Made by a program: the position numbers and the translations under genes. This document shows, in pieces, positions 21,781 through 28,195 of a stretch of 28,448 nt of DNA. The stretch is from assembly GCA_046756985.1 (NCBI GenBank), contig JBHHXG010000017.1:1-28448 (forward strand), read 5' to 3'. Each line of letters opens with the position of its first letter. Position 1 is the first letter of the stretch. The notes below the pieces were generated by a model, which made no database searches, was not told the DNA's origin, and saw nothing but the letters and a program-made list of their open reading frames with translations. The DNA comes from JBHHXG01 sp046756985. GTDB lineage: Bacteria; Pseudomonadota; Zetaproteobacteria; Mariprofundales; Mariprofundaceae.

Positions 21781-22493
21781 TAAGCGATGACAGCCTTCTT
21801 CTGATAAGAAGCCAGCGTGGCTATGCCGTTATCCGCCAGATTCTTGAGCGTCAGGACTGCCTCCCAGGCAAGCGGCTTGTCTTCGGCTGTTGCCTGAACC
21901 TCGATAACGCCGCCATCAGGTGTCATGACAAAATTAGCATCCATCTGTGCCTTGCAGTCTTCGCTGTATTGAAGATCCAGCAGCGCCTGGTCTTCGACCA
22001 CTCCACAGCTGACGGCTGCGACCTGATTGATGACAGGATCAGTATCCAGCACGCCATCTTTAAGCAGCTGGTTGACGGCACTGCGCATCGCGACCCAGGC
22101 GCCGGTGATGGCCGCCGTGCGTGTGCCCCCATCTGCCTGCAACACATCGCAATCCAGCGTAATAGTGCGGGGACCAAGTTGTTCCAGGTTGACCACGGCG
22201 CGAAGCGAACGGCCAATTAATCTCTGGATTTCAACAGTGCGTCCACCCTGTTTTCCCCGTGCTGCTTCCCGGCCGCCACGCGTATGGGTAGCTCTTGGCA
22301 GCATGCCGTATTCGGCTGTCACCCAGCCTTGCTCGGTGCTGCGAAGAAATGGTGGCTGCTTCTCCTCAACACTGGCCGTGCACAGTACGCGTGTGTGGCC
22401 AAAGCTGATCAGGGCTACACCTTCTGCATGGATGTTAAAACTCGTGTCGATGGTGACAGGGCGAAGTTCGCTTGCCTTACGATCATGACGCAT
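21780..22493 (-). CDS. rph: Ribonuclease PH
   Basis: 237 residues, full length. It trims tRNA 3' ends phosphorolytically. The start 'MRHDRKASELRPVTID' and 'NIHAEGVALISFGHTRVLC' are typical; 'EYGMLPRATHTRGGREAARG' and 'RTVEIQRLIGRSLRAVV' form the phosphate-binding and hexamer surface, and 'ITLDCDVLQADGGTRTAAITGA' is the catalytic strand region. GGGGAAGA lies just before the ATG. It is coupled to rdgB downstream; dsbC lies 15 bases upstream on the same strand, so these genes may be transcribed together from the thiol/copper locus side. Confidence 0.97.
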   Translation of the reverse strand: MRHDRKASELRPVTIDTSFNIHAEGVALISFGHTRVLCTASVEEKQPPFLRSTEQGWVTAEYGMLPRATHTRGGREAARGKQGGRTVEIQRLIGRSLRAVVNLEQLGPRTITLDCDVLQADGGTRTAAITGAWVAMRSAVNQLLKDGVLDTDPVINQVAAVSCGVVEDQALLDLQYSEDCKAQMDANFVMTPDGGVIEVQATAEDKPLAWEAVLTLKNLADNGIATLASYQKKAVIA

Positions 22494-22508
22494 GTTGTCT
22501 TCCCCGGA

Positions 22509-23234
22509 TTACAGAGATTTGCGCAGCCATTCCTTGATCTGAGCTGCCTGCTTCATGCCGGCAAATATACGCCCATCACGGGCAATCATTGTCGGGGTGC
22601 CATGAATATTCAGCTGCTGGCCGATCAGCTGAAGAGCATCAATCGGTGTTTCGCAGGATGTCTTTGGCAGCGACTTGTTTTCAAGCATGATCTGCTTCAG
22701 TGCCTTGTGCTGGTCTTTGGCGCACCATATGGATTCCGCCTTGCCACGCGCCTTGGGATGCAGCTTGGTGAGGGGATAGAGGAAGGTGTAAACCTTGATC
22801 CCTTGCAGCTGATCCAGTTCAATCTCCAGCTTACGGCAGTAGGGGCAGTCGGGATCGGTAAAAACGGCCATTTCAAGGCCATTGGGGTCACCGGATACGA
22901 TGGCCTTATCCAGCGGCAACACAGACCAGTCAATGCGGTTGATTTCTTCCAGCCGGGCTGCCGTGAGGTCTTCCTTGGTGCTGGTGTTGAAGATGTGTCC
23001 GCCAGCGATCAAATGACGCCCGTCCCGGTCGGTATAATACAGGTTCTTGCCGGACTGGATTTCGTACAGGCCTTCGATGGGCGCCGGCCTGATAGCATCA
23101 ACCCGGATATCTGACATCGCCTTGCGCAAGCGCAGTTCGGTTTCTGCTGACACAGCCGATTCTGCGTATGCGCTTCCGGCAGGAAGCATGGAGGCGGATA
23201 GCAGCATGACGGCAAAAATAAAAAACAAAGGCAT
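22509..23234 (-). CDS. dsbC: DsbC-like periplasmic disulfide isomerase
   Basis: 241 residues with a signal peptide (PLFFIFAVMLLSASMLPAGSAYA, cut near residue 24). The N-terminal dimerisation domain (IRPAPIEGLYEIQSGKNLYY; DGRHLIAGGHIFN) is followed by a thioredoxin domain with the C130-P-Y-C133 active site (FTDPDCPYCRKLE), a second cysteine pair (IWCAKDQ and KTSCETP) and the cis-proline loop HGTPTMI. DsbC reshuffles wrong disulfides in the periplasm and in E. coli protects against copper-induced misoxidation. AGGAG stands before ATG 23234. It is in line with tlpA at 23325-23795 (90-base gap) and opposite the copper genes beginning at 23883, a sensible pairing. Confidence 0.93.
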   Translation of the reverse strand: MPLFFIFAVMLLSASMLPAGSAYAESAVSAETELRLRKAMSDIRVDAIRPAPIEGLYEIQSGKNLYYTDRDGRHLIAGGHIFNTSTKEDLTAARLEEINRIDWSVLPLDKAIVSGDPNGLEMAVFTDPDCPYCRKLEIELDQLQGIKVYTFLYPLTKLHPKARGKAESIWCAKDQHKALKQIMLENKSLPKTSCETPIDALQLIGQQLNIHGTPTMIARDGRIFAGMKQAAQIKEWLRKSL

Positions 23235-23324
23235 GGAAACTCCTGTCGGTTGCGTTATTTCACCGGATGCTGTCTGCTGGTCCGGATTCAGGCAAGGGGA
23301 AACTGTCGCCTGCCTGGAATATGC

Positions 23325-23795
23325 CTATGGCGTCAGTCCGCTGAGGATAGCTTGGCTGAACCGCCTGTTTGACCAGGGCCGTGCGCCCAGTTCTGTGCGG
23401 CGGATACTACCATCAGCATTAATAATCAGCGTACTTGGCAATCCGCGCACGCCCATACGGGAGGCCGCAGATGAGTCGCCATGCAGGGCAGGAAATGTGA
23501 TGTTTTCTACCTGCAGGTATTCACTTGCATTGGCAATACTGCGGTCCAGCGATACCGGAATCAATTGCACTTCCGGATGCTGGCTGCTCCATGCCTGCAA
23601 TTGCGGCATTTCAGCCCGGCAGGGTGGACACCAGCTGGCCCAGAAATGCAGCAGTACGGGTTTACCTTTGAAATCGGCCAGCGAGTGAGTTGCTCCCTTG
23701 GCATCGTTCCACTGGTATTCCACTGCGAACAAAGGGGGCACGGTAAGCAGCAGCATGGCCAGGGCGGGAATAACAAGCATCTTGAATTTAGACAT
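23325..23795 (-). CDS. TlpA/ResA-like periplasmic thioredoxin
   Basis: 156 residues from ATG 23795, chosen for GAGGAG nine bases upstream and because it opens with a signal/anchor segment (KMLVIPALAMLLLTVPPLFA). The frame is open to 23888, but the added residues look non-coding. The thioredoxin core has 'LADFKGKPVLLHFWASWC', active site C56-P-P-C59 (WCPPCRAEMPQL), 'VSLDRS' and the cis-proline 'VRGLPSTLIINADGSI'. TlpA/ResA proteins reduce apocytochrome c haem cysteines or the copper-site cysteines of oxidase chaperones. It diverges from the second small copper-type protein gene and precedes dsbC, forming a thiol-redox arm of the locus. Confidence 0.87.
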   Translation of the reverse strand: MSKFKMLVIPALAMLLLTVPPLFAVEYQWNDAKGATHSLADFKGKPVLLHFWASWCPPCRAEMPQLQAWSSQHPEVQLIPVSLDRSIANASEYLQVENITFPALHGDSSAASRMGVRGLPSTLIINADGSIRRTELGARPWSNRRFSQAILSGLTP

Positions 23796-23837
23796 ATATA
23801 TGGGCTCCTCAGGAAATTTTGGAGTAGTCGCGCCAGC

Positions 23838-23879
23838 GCATGTTTTCTTGCACGGCATGTTTTTCTCCGTACAGTGTAC
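23838..23879 (+). promoter_or_regulatory. Promoter, direct repeat and palindrome before the second small copper-type protein gene
   Basis: TTGCAC (23848-23853), a 16-base spacer and TACAGT (23870-23875) form a promoter whose start would fall at about ATG 23883, again predicting a leaderless mRNA; no Shine-Dalgarno is present. The -10 lies in the palindrome GTACA-g-TGTAC (23869-23879). GCATGTTTT occurs twice, 17 bases apart (23838-23846 and 23855-23863), flanking the -35. The palindrome differs from the CopY box (TACA-N2-TGTA) by having a one-base centre. Confidence 0.4.
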
Positions 23880-23882
23880 GCT

Positions 23883-24380
23883 ATGCAACGCTTCATGGCA
23901 CTCGCACTGATTGCGGCCCTTGTTTCCGTCAGCAGCATTCCGCTACTGCCGGGAGTGTCTGTTTGTGCGTATGCGGCCGAGCGCGTGGCCGATGATTGCG
24001 ATACCTGTCATGCCGATACACAGATGCATGACATGCAAATGCATGATATGCATATGGACATGGCGCATGAGATGGGGTCATCAGCGATGATGCCGCATCA
24101 CACCACCGAGAAACATGCTGCGGAGCATTCTTCGGACAAGGCAGAAGCGGCGCAGGATCACCACGCGAAGCTGTCACCGAAAGCACAAAGTTGCCGCATC
24201 GAATGCGGTTGTGGCTGTCATCACAGCGCCGATGGCTTCCCCAACGCTTTTTCGCCACATGTATTTTCGGATCATGGGTTGGGCCTGCTGACGGTTGTGA
24301 TCCATGTTGCAGTGCCTGCGCCTGCAGTGCCTGCTTATATGTCCGGCCGCGTTCCACTCCCTCCTCCCGAACTGTCTTAA
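23883..24380 (+). CDS. Second small secreted Met/His/Cys protein, CopL/DUF2946-like, with CxxCH
   Basis: 165 residues from ATG 23883; the frame extends far upstream, but this start gives a signal peptide (RFMALALIAALVSVSSIPLL). The mature protein is loaded with candidate metal ligands: 'DDCDTCHADTQMHDMQMHDM' followed by more Met/His (HMDMAHEM; MMPHHTTEKH), and a second cluster 'CRIECGCGCHHSADG'. C39-D-T-C42-H43 fits the haem c pattern but may be only a metal site. It ends in PLPPPELS, like other CopL/DUF2946-type proteins. It heads the rightward genes of locus 2 as its shorter counterpart (2395) heads locus 1. Periplasmic copper binding is likely; a cis leader role is possible. No Shine-Dalgarno is visible. 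Confidence 0.72.
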   Translation: MQRFMALALIAALVSVSSIPLLPGVSVCAYAAERVADDCDTCHADTQMHDMQMHDMHMDMAHEMGSSAMMPHHTTEKHAAEHSSDKAEAAQDHHAKLSPKAQSCRIECGCGCHHSADGFPNAFSPHVFSDHGLGLLTVVIHVAVPAPAVPAYMSGRVPLPPPELS

Positions 24381-24403
24381 TCCTTCCAGACTGATTGTGT
24401 GAT

Positions 24404-24425
24404 CCCGGCGGAACATCCGACCGGG
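24404..24425 (+). other. Stem-loop between the small copper-type protein and the outer-membrane barrel gene
   Basis: CCCGGCGG-aacat-CCG-a-CCGGG forms an 8-bp stem with one bulged A and a 5-base loop. It lies in the 109-base gap between 24380 and ATG 24490, well clear of the AAAGGAG ribosome binding site at 24474-24480. No U-tract follows, so attenuation, processing or stabilisation are as likely as termination. Confidence 0.5.
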
Positions 24426-24489
24426 GCGTACTCGCGTCCGCCGTTTGGTATGGCGCGGAAGAGATAAGATATTAAAGGAGATTTTTACA

Positions 24490-25650
24490 ATGAAACGATG
24501 GATAAATTTCGCATTGCTGGCGGGAATGCTCATGGTATTCCTGCCCGGTAATGCACAAGCCTATATGGGCATTTGCTGCGCCAAGTGTGGCGGCAATATG
24601 CCGATGAATATTCCGGGCGGCGGCGTGCCGGAAACCCATGAATTCCGCTTCAAGATTACCCCGATGTTTATGCGTATGGAGGGCCTGCGTGATGGCACCA
24701 GCCGCGTGGATGGAGCAAGCCTGCTGGGCATGCCGGCCATGGGCAAGTTCATGGCCGTACAGGAAAATATGGACATGGCCATGCTCAACATCGCCTTGGG
24801 ATACAGCTTTACCGACGATTTCTTTGCCGGTGTTATGGGCATGTATCAGGACAACAACATGGATATGAAATTCAATGTTCCCATGCAGGGGATGACCGGC
24901 GTGCCTGGCTATACGATGGAATCAAACGGTTTCGCCGATACCATGCTGATGGCCAAATATCGCCTGTTTGCTGACGATCCGCTGATCCCGACCAGTCAGG
25001 CATCCCTGTTTCTGGGGCTAAGCCTGCCGACCGGTTCGATCAGTGAGCGCAACACTACGCATCCACTGGCCATGCGGCAGAAAGAATTGCTGCCCTATGG
25101 CATGCAACTGGGCAGTGGCTCGTTTGATCCGATGTTCGGACTTTTATATCAGGGCTCATCGTCACCGCTGTGGTGGGGTCTGAACGGCACCTTTACCGGC
25201 CGTGTTCACGACAACAGCCGCGATTATCGCCTGGGTCACAGGGTCAATGCCGATGCCTACCTGATGTACCAGCTACGCTATGATACGGTGTTTGAGGTTC
25301 AACTGAATTATGACTGGCAAGGTGATATCCGCGGTCAGGCCGATGAGGCGCTGACCGGCGCTTCGGGCCATGCCACACAGGGCGATCCCACTTCAATGTT
25401 CATGACGCCATTGTGGGACCCGCTTAATTACGGTGGGCACAACCTGTTCACAACACTTGGTGTTCAGTGGCAACCGGCGCCGCTGCACATTCTCAATCTG
25501 CAGGTTGGTCTGCCGCTATATCGCAACATCAACGGCCCGCAGTTGGAGAGAGACTGGCGCGTGTCATTGACCTGGTATATCGAATTTCCGACCAGCAAGA
25601 GCGTTCGCTATAGCGGACAAAAAGACCGGCCCAGCACACTCGGGTTTTAG
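24490..25650 (+). CDS. Met-rich outer-membrane beta-barrel 'transporter' of copper loci
   Basis: 386 residues from ATG 24490, with AAAGGAG nine bases upstream. A signal peptide (RWINFALLAGMLMVFLPGNAQA) is followed directly by a cysteine motif, YMGICCAKCGGNMPMNIPGG (Cys29, Cys30, Cys33). The rest alternates in the manner of an outer-membrane barrel, with many methionines in the first third (MFMRMEGLRDG; AMGKFMAVQENMDMAM; DNNMDMKF), 'GLSLPTGSI', 'LGSGSFDPMFGLLYQGSSS', and an aromatic-ended C-terminal part 'WRVSLTWYIEF'. It matches proteins annotated only as 'transporter' near copper genes, related to the MetA-pathway/phenol-degradation barrels (PF13557-like). It probably passes or senses copper at the outer membrane; direction of transport is unknown. 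The small cytochrome gene follows after 12 bases. Confidence 0.85.
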   Translation: MKRWINFALLAGMLMVFLPGNAQAYMGICCAKCGGNMPMNIPGGGVPETHEFRFKITPMFMRMEGLRDGTSRVDGASLLGMPAMGKFMAVQENMDMAMLNIALGYSFTDDFFAGVMGMYQDNNMDMKFNVPMQGMTGVPGYTMESNGFADTMLMAKYRLFADDPLIPTSQASLFLGLSLPTGSISERNTTHPLAMRQKELLPYGMQLGSGSFDPMFGLLYQGSSSPLWWGLNGTFTGRVHDNSRDYRLGHRVNADAYLMYQLRYDTVFEVQLNYDWQGDIRGQADEALTGASGHATQGDPTSMFMTPLWDPLNYGGHNLFTTLGVQWQPAPLHILNLQVGLPLYRNINGPQLERDWRVSLTWYIEFPTSKSVRYSGQKDRPSTLGF

Positions 25651-25662
25651 GGGGGATATGAT

Positions 25663-25941
25663 ATGAAAATGATTTGTTACATCATCGCGGCATGGCTGGT
25701 TTTTACCGCGCCAGCGCACGCAACGACTCCCATTCCGGATGCCGATTCGCCGCAGGCCAGGGTCTATGTCGCCAAATGCAGTGGTTGTCATGTGCTGCCG
25801 CATCCAAAGCGGCTGCATTTTGAACAGTGGCGGCATATGCTGAAGCTGATGGATCGGCGCATGGCCGAGCGTGAGGTGCCACTGCCCAGTATTGAGGAGC
25901 GCCAGGCCATTGTGGACTATCTGAAGGCGCATGCGCGGTAA
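25663..25941 (+). CDS. Small monohaem c-type cytochrome
   Basis: 92 residues; GGGGG lies before ATG 25663. A signal peptide (KMICYIIAAWLVFTAPAHA) precedes the haem-binding site C39-S-G-C42-H43 (YVAKCSGCHVLPHP). Downstream methionines (WRHMLKLMDRRM) include the probable sixth haem ligand, and 'ERQAIVDYLKAHA' is the usual last helix of small cytochromes c. It would carry single electrons in the periplasm. Position between the Met-rich barrel and the PCu(A)C chaperone suggests it is involved with copper oxidation state, perhaps Cu(II)/Cu(I) cycling; this is inference. A strong stem-loop follows the stop. Confidence 0.88.
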   Translation: MKMICYIIAAWLVFTAPAHATTPIPDADSPQARVYVAKCSGCHVLPHPKRLHFEQWRHMLKLMDRRMAEREVPLPSIEERQAIVDYLKAHAR

Positions 25942-25982
25942 GCAGGGGTATGACGGTGTCCAAACGGGCGCCGTCATCCTGC
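25942..25982 (+). terminator. Strong stem-loop after the cytochrome gene, terminator or processing site
   Basis: Nested pairing: GCAGG (25942-25946) with CCTGC (25978-25982), ATGACGG (25950-25956) with CCGTCAT (25971-25977), and an inner GTCC/GGGC around an AAAC loop. The total is about 16 pairs with a 3-base asymmetry and small internal mismatches. It starts at the cytochrome stop codon and ends 17 bases before the AAGGAG of the PCu(A)C gene. Only three T's follow, so full termination is doubtful; partial termination could lower downstream expression. Confidence 0.55.
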
Positions 25983-26011
25983 CTTTACCGAAATGACATA
26001 AGGAGAAATCG

Positions 26012-26554
26012 ATGACACGCTATATTTTATTATTATTTACATGGGTACTGATGACGGCAGCTGCATCAGCCGAGGTCATTGTTGAAAAGGCATGGGTGCG
26101 TCAGCCGCCGCCGGTGGCCGAAACAGCCGCAGGTTATATGACGCTGAGCAATTCTGGTGATGCGGCAGTCGAAATTACTGCTGCCGGTAGCGATGTATCC
26201 GCAACCGCCGAAATCCATGCCATGCGTATGCAGGGGGATATGATGCACATGCAGCATCTGTCGAAGGTCACCATTCCTGCGCGTGGAACGCTTGAGCTGT
26301 CACCCGGCGGCATGCATCTGATGTTGCTCGGATTGAAGCACCCGCTGCAGGCAGACCAGCGGGTGAAGATCACATTGTATTTTGCCGATGGCGGCAGGCT
26401 CGACATTCAGGCGCCGGTGCGTGACATGCGTAAGCGTCACAGGCATGAATCTCATGAAGAGTCTCATCATGGGTTCGAGCATGAATCCGAGGACCACCAC
26501 GATGCATACGAAGAAGAGGGCCATGGTCATGGACGCCACGGTGGCCATCATTGA
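26012..26554 (+). CDS. PCu(A)C periplasmic copper chaperone with His-rich tail
   Basis: 180 residues; AAGGAG lies about six bases before ATG 26012. Signal peptide RYILLLFTWVLMTAAASA. The Cu(I)-binding motif of the PCu(A)C family is complete: His69 (EIHAM), Met80, His101 and Met103 (GGMHLMLLGLK). 'AWVRQPPPVAETAAGYM' is the family's opening. Residues about 140-180 form an extra tail very rich in His, Glu and Asp (RHRHESHEESHHGFEH; EEGHGHGRHGGHH) that could bind Cu(II), so the protein may hold both oxidation states, as shown for some PCu(A)C proteins with similar extensions. PCu(A)C delivers copper to the CuA or CuB site of cytochrome oxidases. Its TGA overlaps the TTG start of tlpA, coupling the two. 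Confidence 0.93.
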   Translation: MTRYILLLFTWVLMTAAASAEVIVEKAWVRQPPPVAETAAGYMTLSNSGDAAVEITAAGSDVSATAEIHAMRMQGDMMHMQHLSKVTIPARGTLELSPGGMHLMLLGLKHPLQADQRVKITLYFADGGRLDIQAPVRDMRKRHRHESHEESHHGFEHESEDHHDAYEEEGHGHGRHGGHH

Positions 26555-27096
26555 AGAGCCTTCTGAGATTTGGTTTGTCGGGTCTGATGCTTGCCGTACT
26601 GGCCTTCCCATTTCAGGCCAGTGCTGATGCGTTTTCTGACATGGGGGTCATCAGGCCCAAAGTCAGCCTGCCTGCTCCGGCCTTTGAGCTGTCGAACATG
26701 AACGGGGAGATGCAAATGCTGAGCCGCTACCGGGGAAAGATTGTAATGATTCATTTCTGGGCGACCTGGTGCATCCCATGCCGCACGGAAATGCCGGCCA
26801 TTCACCGTATGTCCAAGTCATTTGATGACAAAGGATTGAAAGTTCTTTGCATCAATGTGGATCGCGGCAATCGCAAGGGAGTCGAGACCTTCATGCAGGA
26901 TATCGGCTTGCATTTTCACACCCTGCTTGATCCTGAGGGAGAGGTGCGCAAGCAGTATGAGATATTCGCCCTGCCAACAGCCTATATCATCGACCGGGAC
27001 GGGAAGTTTATTGGGCGTATTATTGGCGAACGGAATTGGGATAGCTCTGAAAGCAGGGCACTGATCGAATACCTGCTCGCGCCAGCTGACAAGTGA
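26551..27096 (+). CDS. TlpA-like periplasmic thioredoxin, partner of PCu(A)C
   Basis: 181 residues from TTG 26551, in a TTGA overlap with the PCu(A)C stop; this start gives an intact signal peptide (SLLRFGLSGLMLAVLAFPFQASA). The thioredoxin core has 'PAPAFELSNMNGE', 'IVMIHFWATWC', active site C74-I-P-C77 (WCIPCRTEMPAI), 'VLCINVDRGNRKGVETFM' and 'ALPTAYIIDRDGKFIGRI' with the cis-proline. TlpA-type proteins reduce the cysteines of CuA-site subunits and Sco chaperones so that copper can be inserted. Tight coupling to a PCu(A)C gene strongly suggests this job. It is the last gene of locus 2; ftsY follows after 137 bases. Confidence 0.9.
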   Translation: MKSLLRFGLSGLMLAVLAFPFQASADAFSDMGVIRPKVSLPAPAFELSNMNGEMQMLSRYRGKIVMIHFWATWCIPCRTEMPAIHRMSKSFDDKGLKVLCINVDRGNRKGVETFMQDIGLHFHTLLDPEGEVRKQYEIFALPTAYIIDRDGKFIGRIIGERNWDSSESRALIEYLLAPADK

Positions 27097-27192
27097 TGTG
27101 TATATACGCCAAGTGCAAGGCGCATTTGCGGGCATAAAACTTGCGCACAGCTTTGCATTGACCGGAGTCCCCACTCTGAACAGCATCACTGG

Positions 27193-27210
27193 CCGGCGGT
27201 TTTCCGCCGG
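27193..27210 (+). terminator. Stem-loop between tlpA and ftsY, possible terminator
   Basis: CCGGCGG-tttt-CCGCCGG is a perfect 7-bp GC-rich stem with a 4-base loop, lengthened by G-C/G-U pairs on the outside. It lies between the copper locus and the AAAGGAG of ftsY (27221-27227). There is no clear U-tract, so termination efficiency is uncertain; it could also separate two transcripts by processing. Confidence 0.45.
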
Positions 27211-27233
27211 TCAGTTTCATAAAGGAGACGGCA

Positions 27234-28124
27234 TTGGCTTCATTTTTTTCCAGACTATCGAAAGGGCTGGGCCGTAGCCGCGACGGGCTGGCCGAAATGC
27301 TTCCCGGCAGGGACAGGGTCGAACTTTCCGAAGCGGAATGGCTGGACATTGAGGATGGCCTGATTATGGCCGATTGCGGTGCTGTACTGTCAGTCGAATT
27401 GATCGAGAAGGCCAGGAAAGATCGTCGTGATCCACTGGGCGCACTAAAGCAGGCCATGCGCGAAGCTTTCCCTGACAGCAGTCCCGTCGCATGGCCTGAT
27501 GAGGGCCCGATGGTCATGCTTGTGGTCGGCGTAAATGGCACAGGCAAGACGACCACCATCGGCAAACTGGCGACGTTGTTTCGTGAGCAGGGCAAGCGCG
27601 TGCTGGTAGGAGCGGCGGACACCTTCCGCGCCGCGGCGGTGGAACAACTGGCTGTATGGGTGGAGCGTGCCGGCGCCGATATGGTACGTCAGCATGAAGG
27701 CGCCGATCCGGCGGCGGTGGCTTTTGATACCGTACAGCGTGGCGTGGCCCGGGCCTACGATGTGGTGATTGTCGATACGGCCGGACGTGTACAGACGGAT
27801 CGAGGCCTGATGGATGAGCTGGCCAAGGTGCGGCGCGTCGTTGGCAAGGCGCTGGAAGGCGCACCGCATGAAGTCTGGCAGGTGGTCGATGGCGGCACCG
27901 GCCAGAATGCCGTGGTACAGGTGGAACGTTTCCGCGAAGTGGCCGGCACGACAGGACTGATCGTGACCAAGCTTGATGGCACGGCCAAGGGCGGCATCGT
28001 GCTGCAACTGTCACGAAAATTCGGTCTTCTGGTGCGTTATATCGGCGTCGGCGAGGCTCTGGAGGATCTGTTACCGTTTGATGCCGATGCCTTTGTTGAC
28101 AGTCTTCTTCCCGGCACCGGCTAG
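27234..28124 (+). CDS. ftsY: Signal recognition particle receptor FtsY
   Basis: 296 residues from TTG 27234 (AAAGGAG six bases upstream; no in-frame ATG lies nearby). FtsY docks the SRP-ribosome complex at the membrane and hydrolyses GTP with Ffh. The N domain (MASFFSRLSKGLGRSRDGLAE, which includes the membrane-targeting helix) leads into the G domain: P-loop GVNGTGKTT (99-107), 'VGAADTFRAAAVEQL', 'VIVDTAGRVQTDRGLMDEL' and 'TKLDGTAKGG', with 'YIGVGEALEDLLPFDADAFV' at the end. The long acidic A domain of E. coli FtsY is missing, as in many bacteria with a compact form. It is separated from the tlpA gene by 137 bases including a stem-loop and is probably an independent transcript. Confidence 0.97.
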   Translation: MASFFSRLSKGLGRSRDGLAEMLPGRDRVELSEAEWLDIEDGLIMADCGAVLSVELIEKARKDRRDPLGALKQAMREAFPDSSPVAWPDEGPMVMLVVGVNGTGKTTTIGKLATLFREQGKRVLVGAADTFRAAAVEQLAVWVERAGADMVRQHEGADPAAVAFDTVQRGVARAYDVVIVDTAGRVQTDRGLMDELAKVRRVVGKALEGAPHEVWQVVDGGTGQNAVVQVERFREVAGTTGLIVTKLDGTAKGGIVLQLSRKFGLLVRYIGVGEALEDLLPFDADAFVDSLLPGTG

Positions 28125-28195
28125 GAGCGCCGCATCTGCCGTGCTGATGCAAAACAACTGAGCATCATGGTCGGTTATATGCTATAAGTAGTTGC

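Noticed and set aside
22284..23114. A 276-codon plus-strand frame
   Set aside because: Antisense to both rph and dsbC, which are full length with all motifs.
23869..23879. Canonical CopY operator
   Set aside because: CopY boxes have a two-base centre (TACA-N2-TGTA) and occur mainly in Firmicutes; here the centre is one base.
23481..23882. An N-terminal extension of the second small Met/His/Cys protein by 134 codons
   Set aside because: The extension is antisense to tlpA and would bury the signal peptide inside the protein.
24000..24020. Second c-type cytochrome based on the CDTCH motif of the 23883 protein
   Set aside because: The surrounding sequence is a low-complexity Met/His/Asp stretch without a cytochrome fold, so a plain metal site is more likely, though haem binding is not excluded.
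27444..28152. Two long minus-strand frames opposite ftsY
   Set aside because: Arg/Pro/His-rich antisense products without family features; ftsY is complete on the other strand.
28129..28166. Terminator after ftsY from the GCATC...GATGC repeat
   Set aside because: Only five pairs with a nine-base loop and no T run.
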